From contig PCTK01000089.1 in assembly GCA_002786505.1 (NCBI GenBank), positions 14,954-20,239 of the forward strand: 5,286 nt of DNA, given 5' to 3'. A program made the position numbers and the translations under genes. The first letter of the stretch is position 1. Every line of letters begins with the position of its first letter. Shown in pieces: positions 5,179 to 5,286 of this stretch. Under the pieces are notes generated by a model. That model worked only from the letters and a program-made list of their open reading frames with translations, did not search any database and had not been told where the DNA came from. Origin of the DNA: Nitrospinae bacterium CG22_combo_CG10-13_8_21_14_all_47_10. GTDB taxonomy: Bacteria > Nitrospinota > Nitrospinia > Nitrospinales > VA-1.

Positions 5179-5286
5179 ATGGCTAAAGCAATTCGCATAA
5201 TATTTTTAGTTATCCTGATGGCTATGGGAAGTCCGGTCTCGGGAGAGGAAACCTCAGGTTCACTGGAAGACGGTGAACAGGCATTT
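5179..5286 (+). CDS. Exported protein of unknown function, N-terminal 36 residues (3' end beyond right edge)
   Basis: An ATG at 5179 opens 36 codons to the window edge. Residues 1-18, MAKAIRIIFLVILMAMGS, form a classic signal peptide: Lys3 and Arg6, then a hydrophobic core of about 11 residues, with likely cleavage around residues 18-22. No lipobox cysteine is seen, so it is probably a periplasmic or secreted protein rather than a lipoprotein. The mature start is acidic and Ser/Gly-rich (EETSGSLEDGEQAF). The ending LEDGEQAF could begin a TPR or Sel1-like helix, but that is a guess from eight residues. The ribosome site (AAAGAAGA) is moderate. It lies 73 bp after the ATPase stop on the same strand with no clear terminator between, so co-transcription is possible. 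The frame upstream of the ATG stays open but offers no better start. Confidence 0.65.
   Translation, partial: MAKAIRIIFLVILMAMGSPVSGEETSGSLEDGEQAF

Noticed and set aside
1..5286. Mobile element, CRISPR, tRNA or rRNA content
   Set aside because: No transposase, terminal repeats, regularly spaced repeats or structural RNA signatures were seen on either strand.

Overview
The window looks like bacterial chromosome from a Gram-negative lineage. Base composition is moderate to slightly AT-rich. There is a sigma-54 (RpoN) activator, an outer-membrane-type lipoprotein, AGGAGG-type ribosome sites and compact gene packing. I see no insertion sequences, phage genes, CRISPR or RNA genes. The species cannot be named from this sequence. 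Desulfobacterota- or Nitrospinota-like bacteria would fit, but that is only an impression.

Layout from left to right. A partial minus-strand gene (1-129) encodes the start of a small CDGSH-type [2Fe-2S] protein. A 234-bp divergent intergenic region follows, holding a well-formed sigma-54 (-24/-12) promoter that points at the CDGSH gene. Next is a plus-strand PAS-AAA+-HTH sigma-54 enhancer-binding regulator (364-1845). Its 3' end overlaps by 38 bp a convergent minus-strand gene for a small TPR lipoprotein (1808-2173). A second divergent intergenic region (2174-2414) carries another candidate sigma-54 promoter facing the lipoprotein gene, an inverted repeat, and a possibly structured leader for the plus-strand gene. 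That gene (2415-5105) encodes an 896-residue P-type ATPase strikingly like the alpha subunit of animal Na+,K+-ATPase (type IIC). After a 73-bp gap with a tiny leader-like ORF, the first 36 codons of an exported protein run off the right edge.

How the parts may work together (inference). The regulator lies between two minus-strand genes that each carry a GG-N10-GC sigma-54 promoter signature. A local circuit is therefore plausible: a PAS-sensed signal activates sigma-54 transcription of a CDGSH Fe-S protein and an outer-membrane TPR lipoprotein. The ATPase faces away and shows no good sigma-54 promoter, so it is probably a separate transcription unit for Na+/K+ homeostasis. Its most interesting detail is that nearly the whole Na,K-ATPase cation-site set is present, while the third-Na+-site aspartate (pig alpha-1 D926) is replaced by asparagine.
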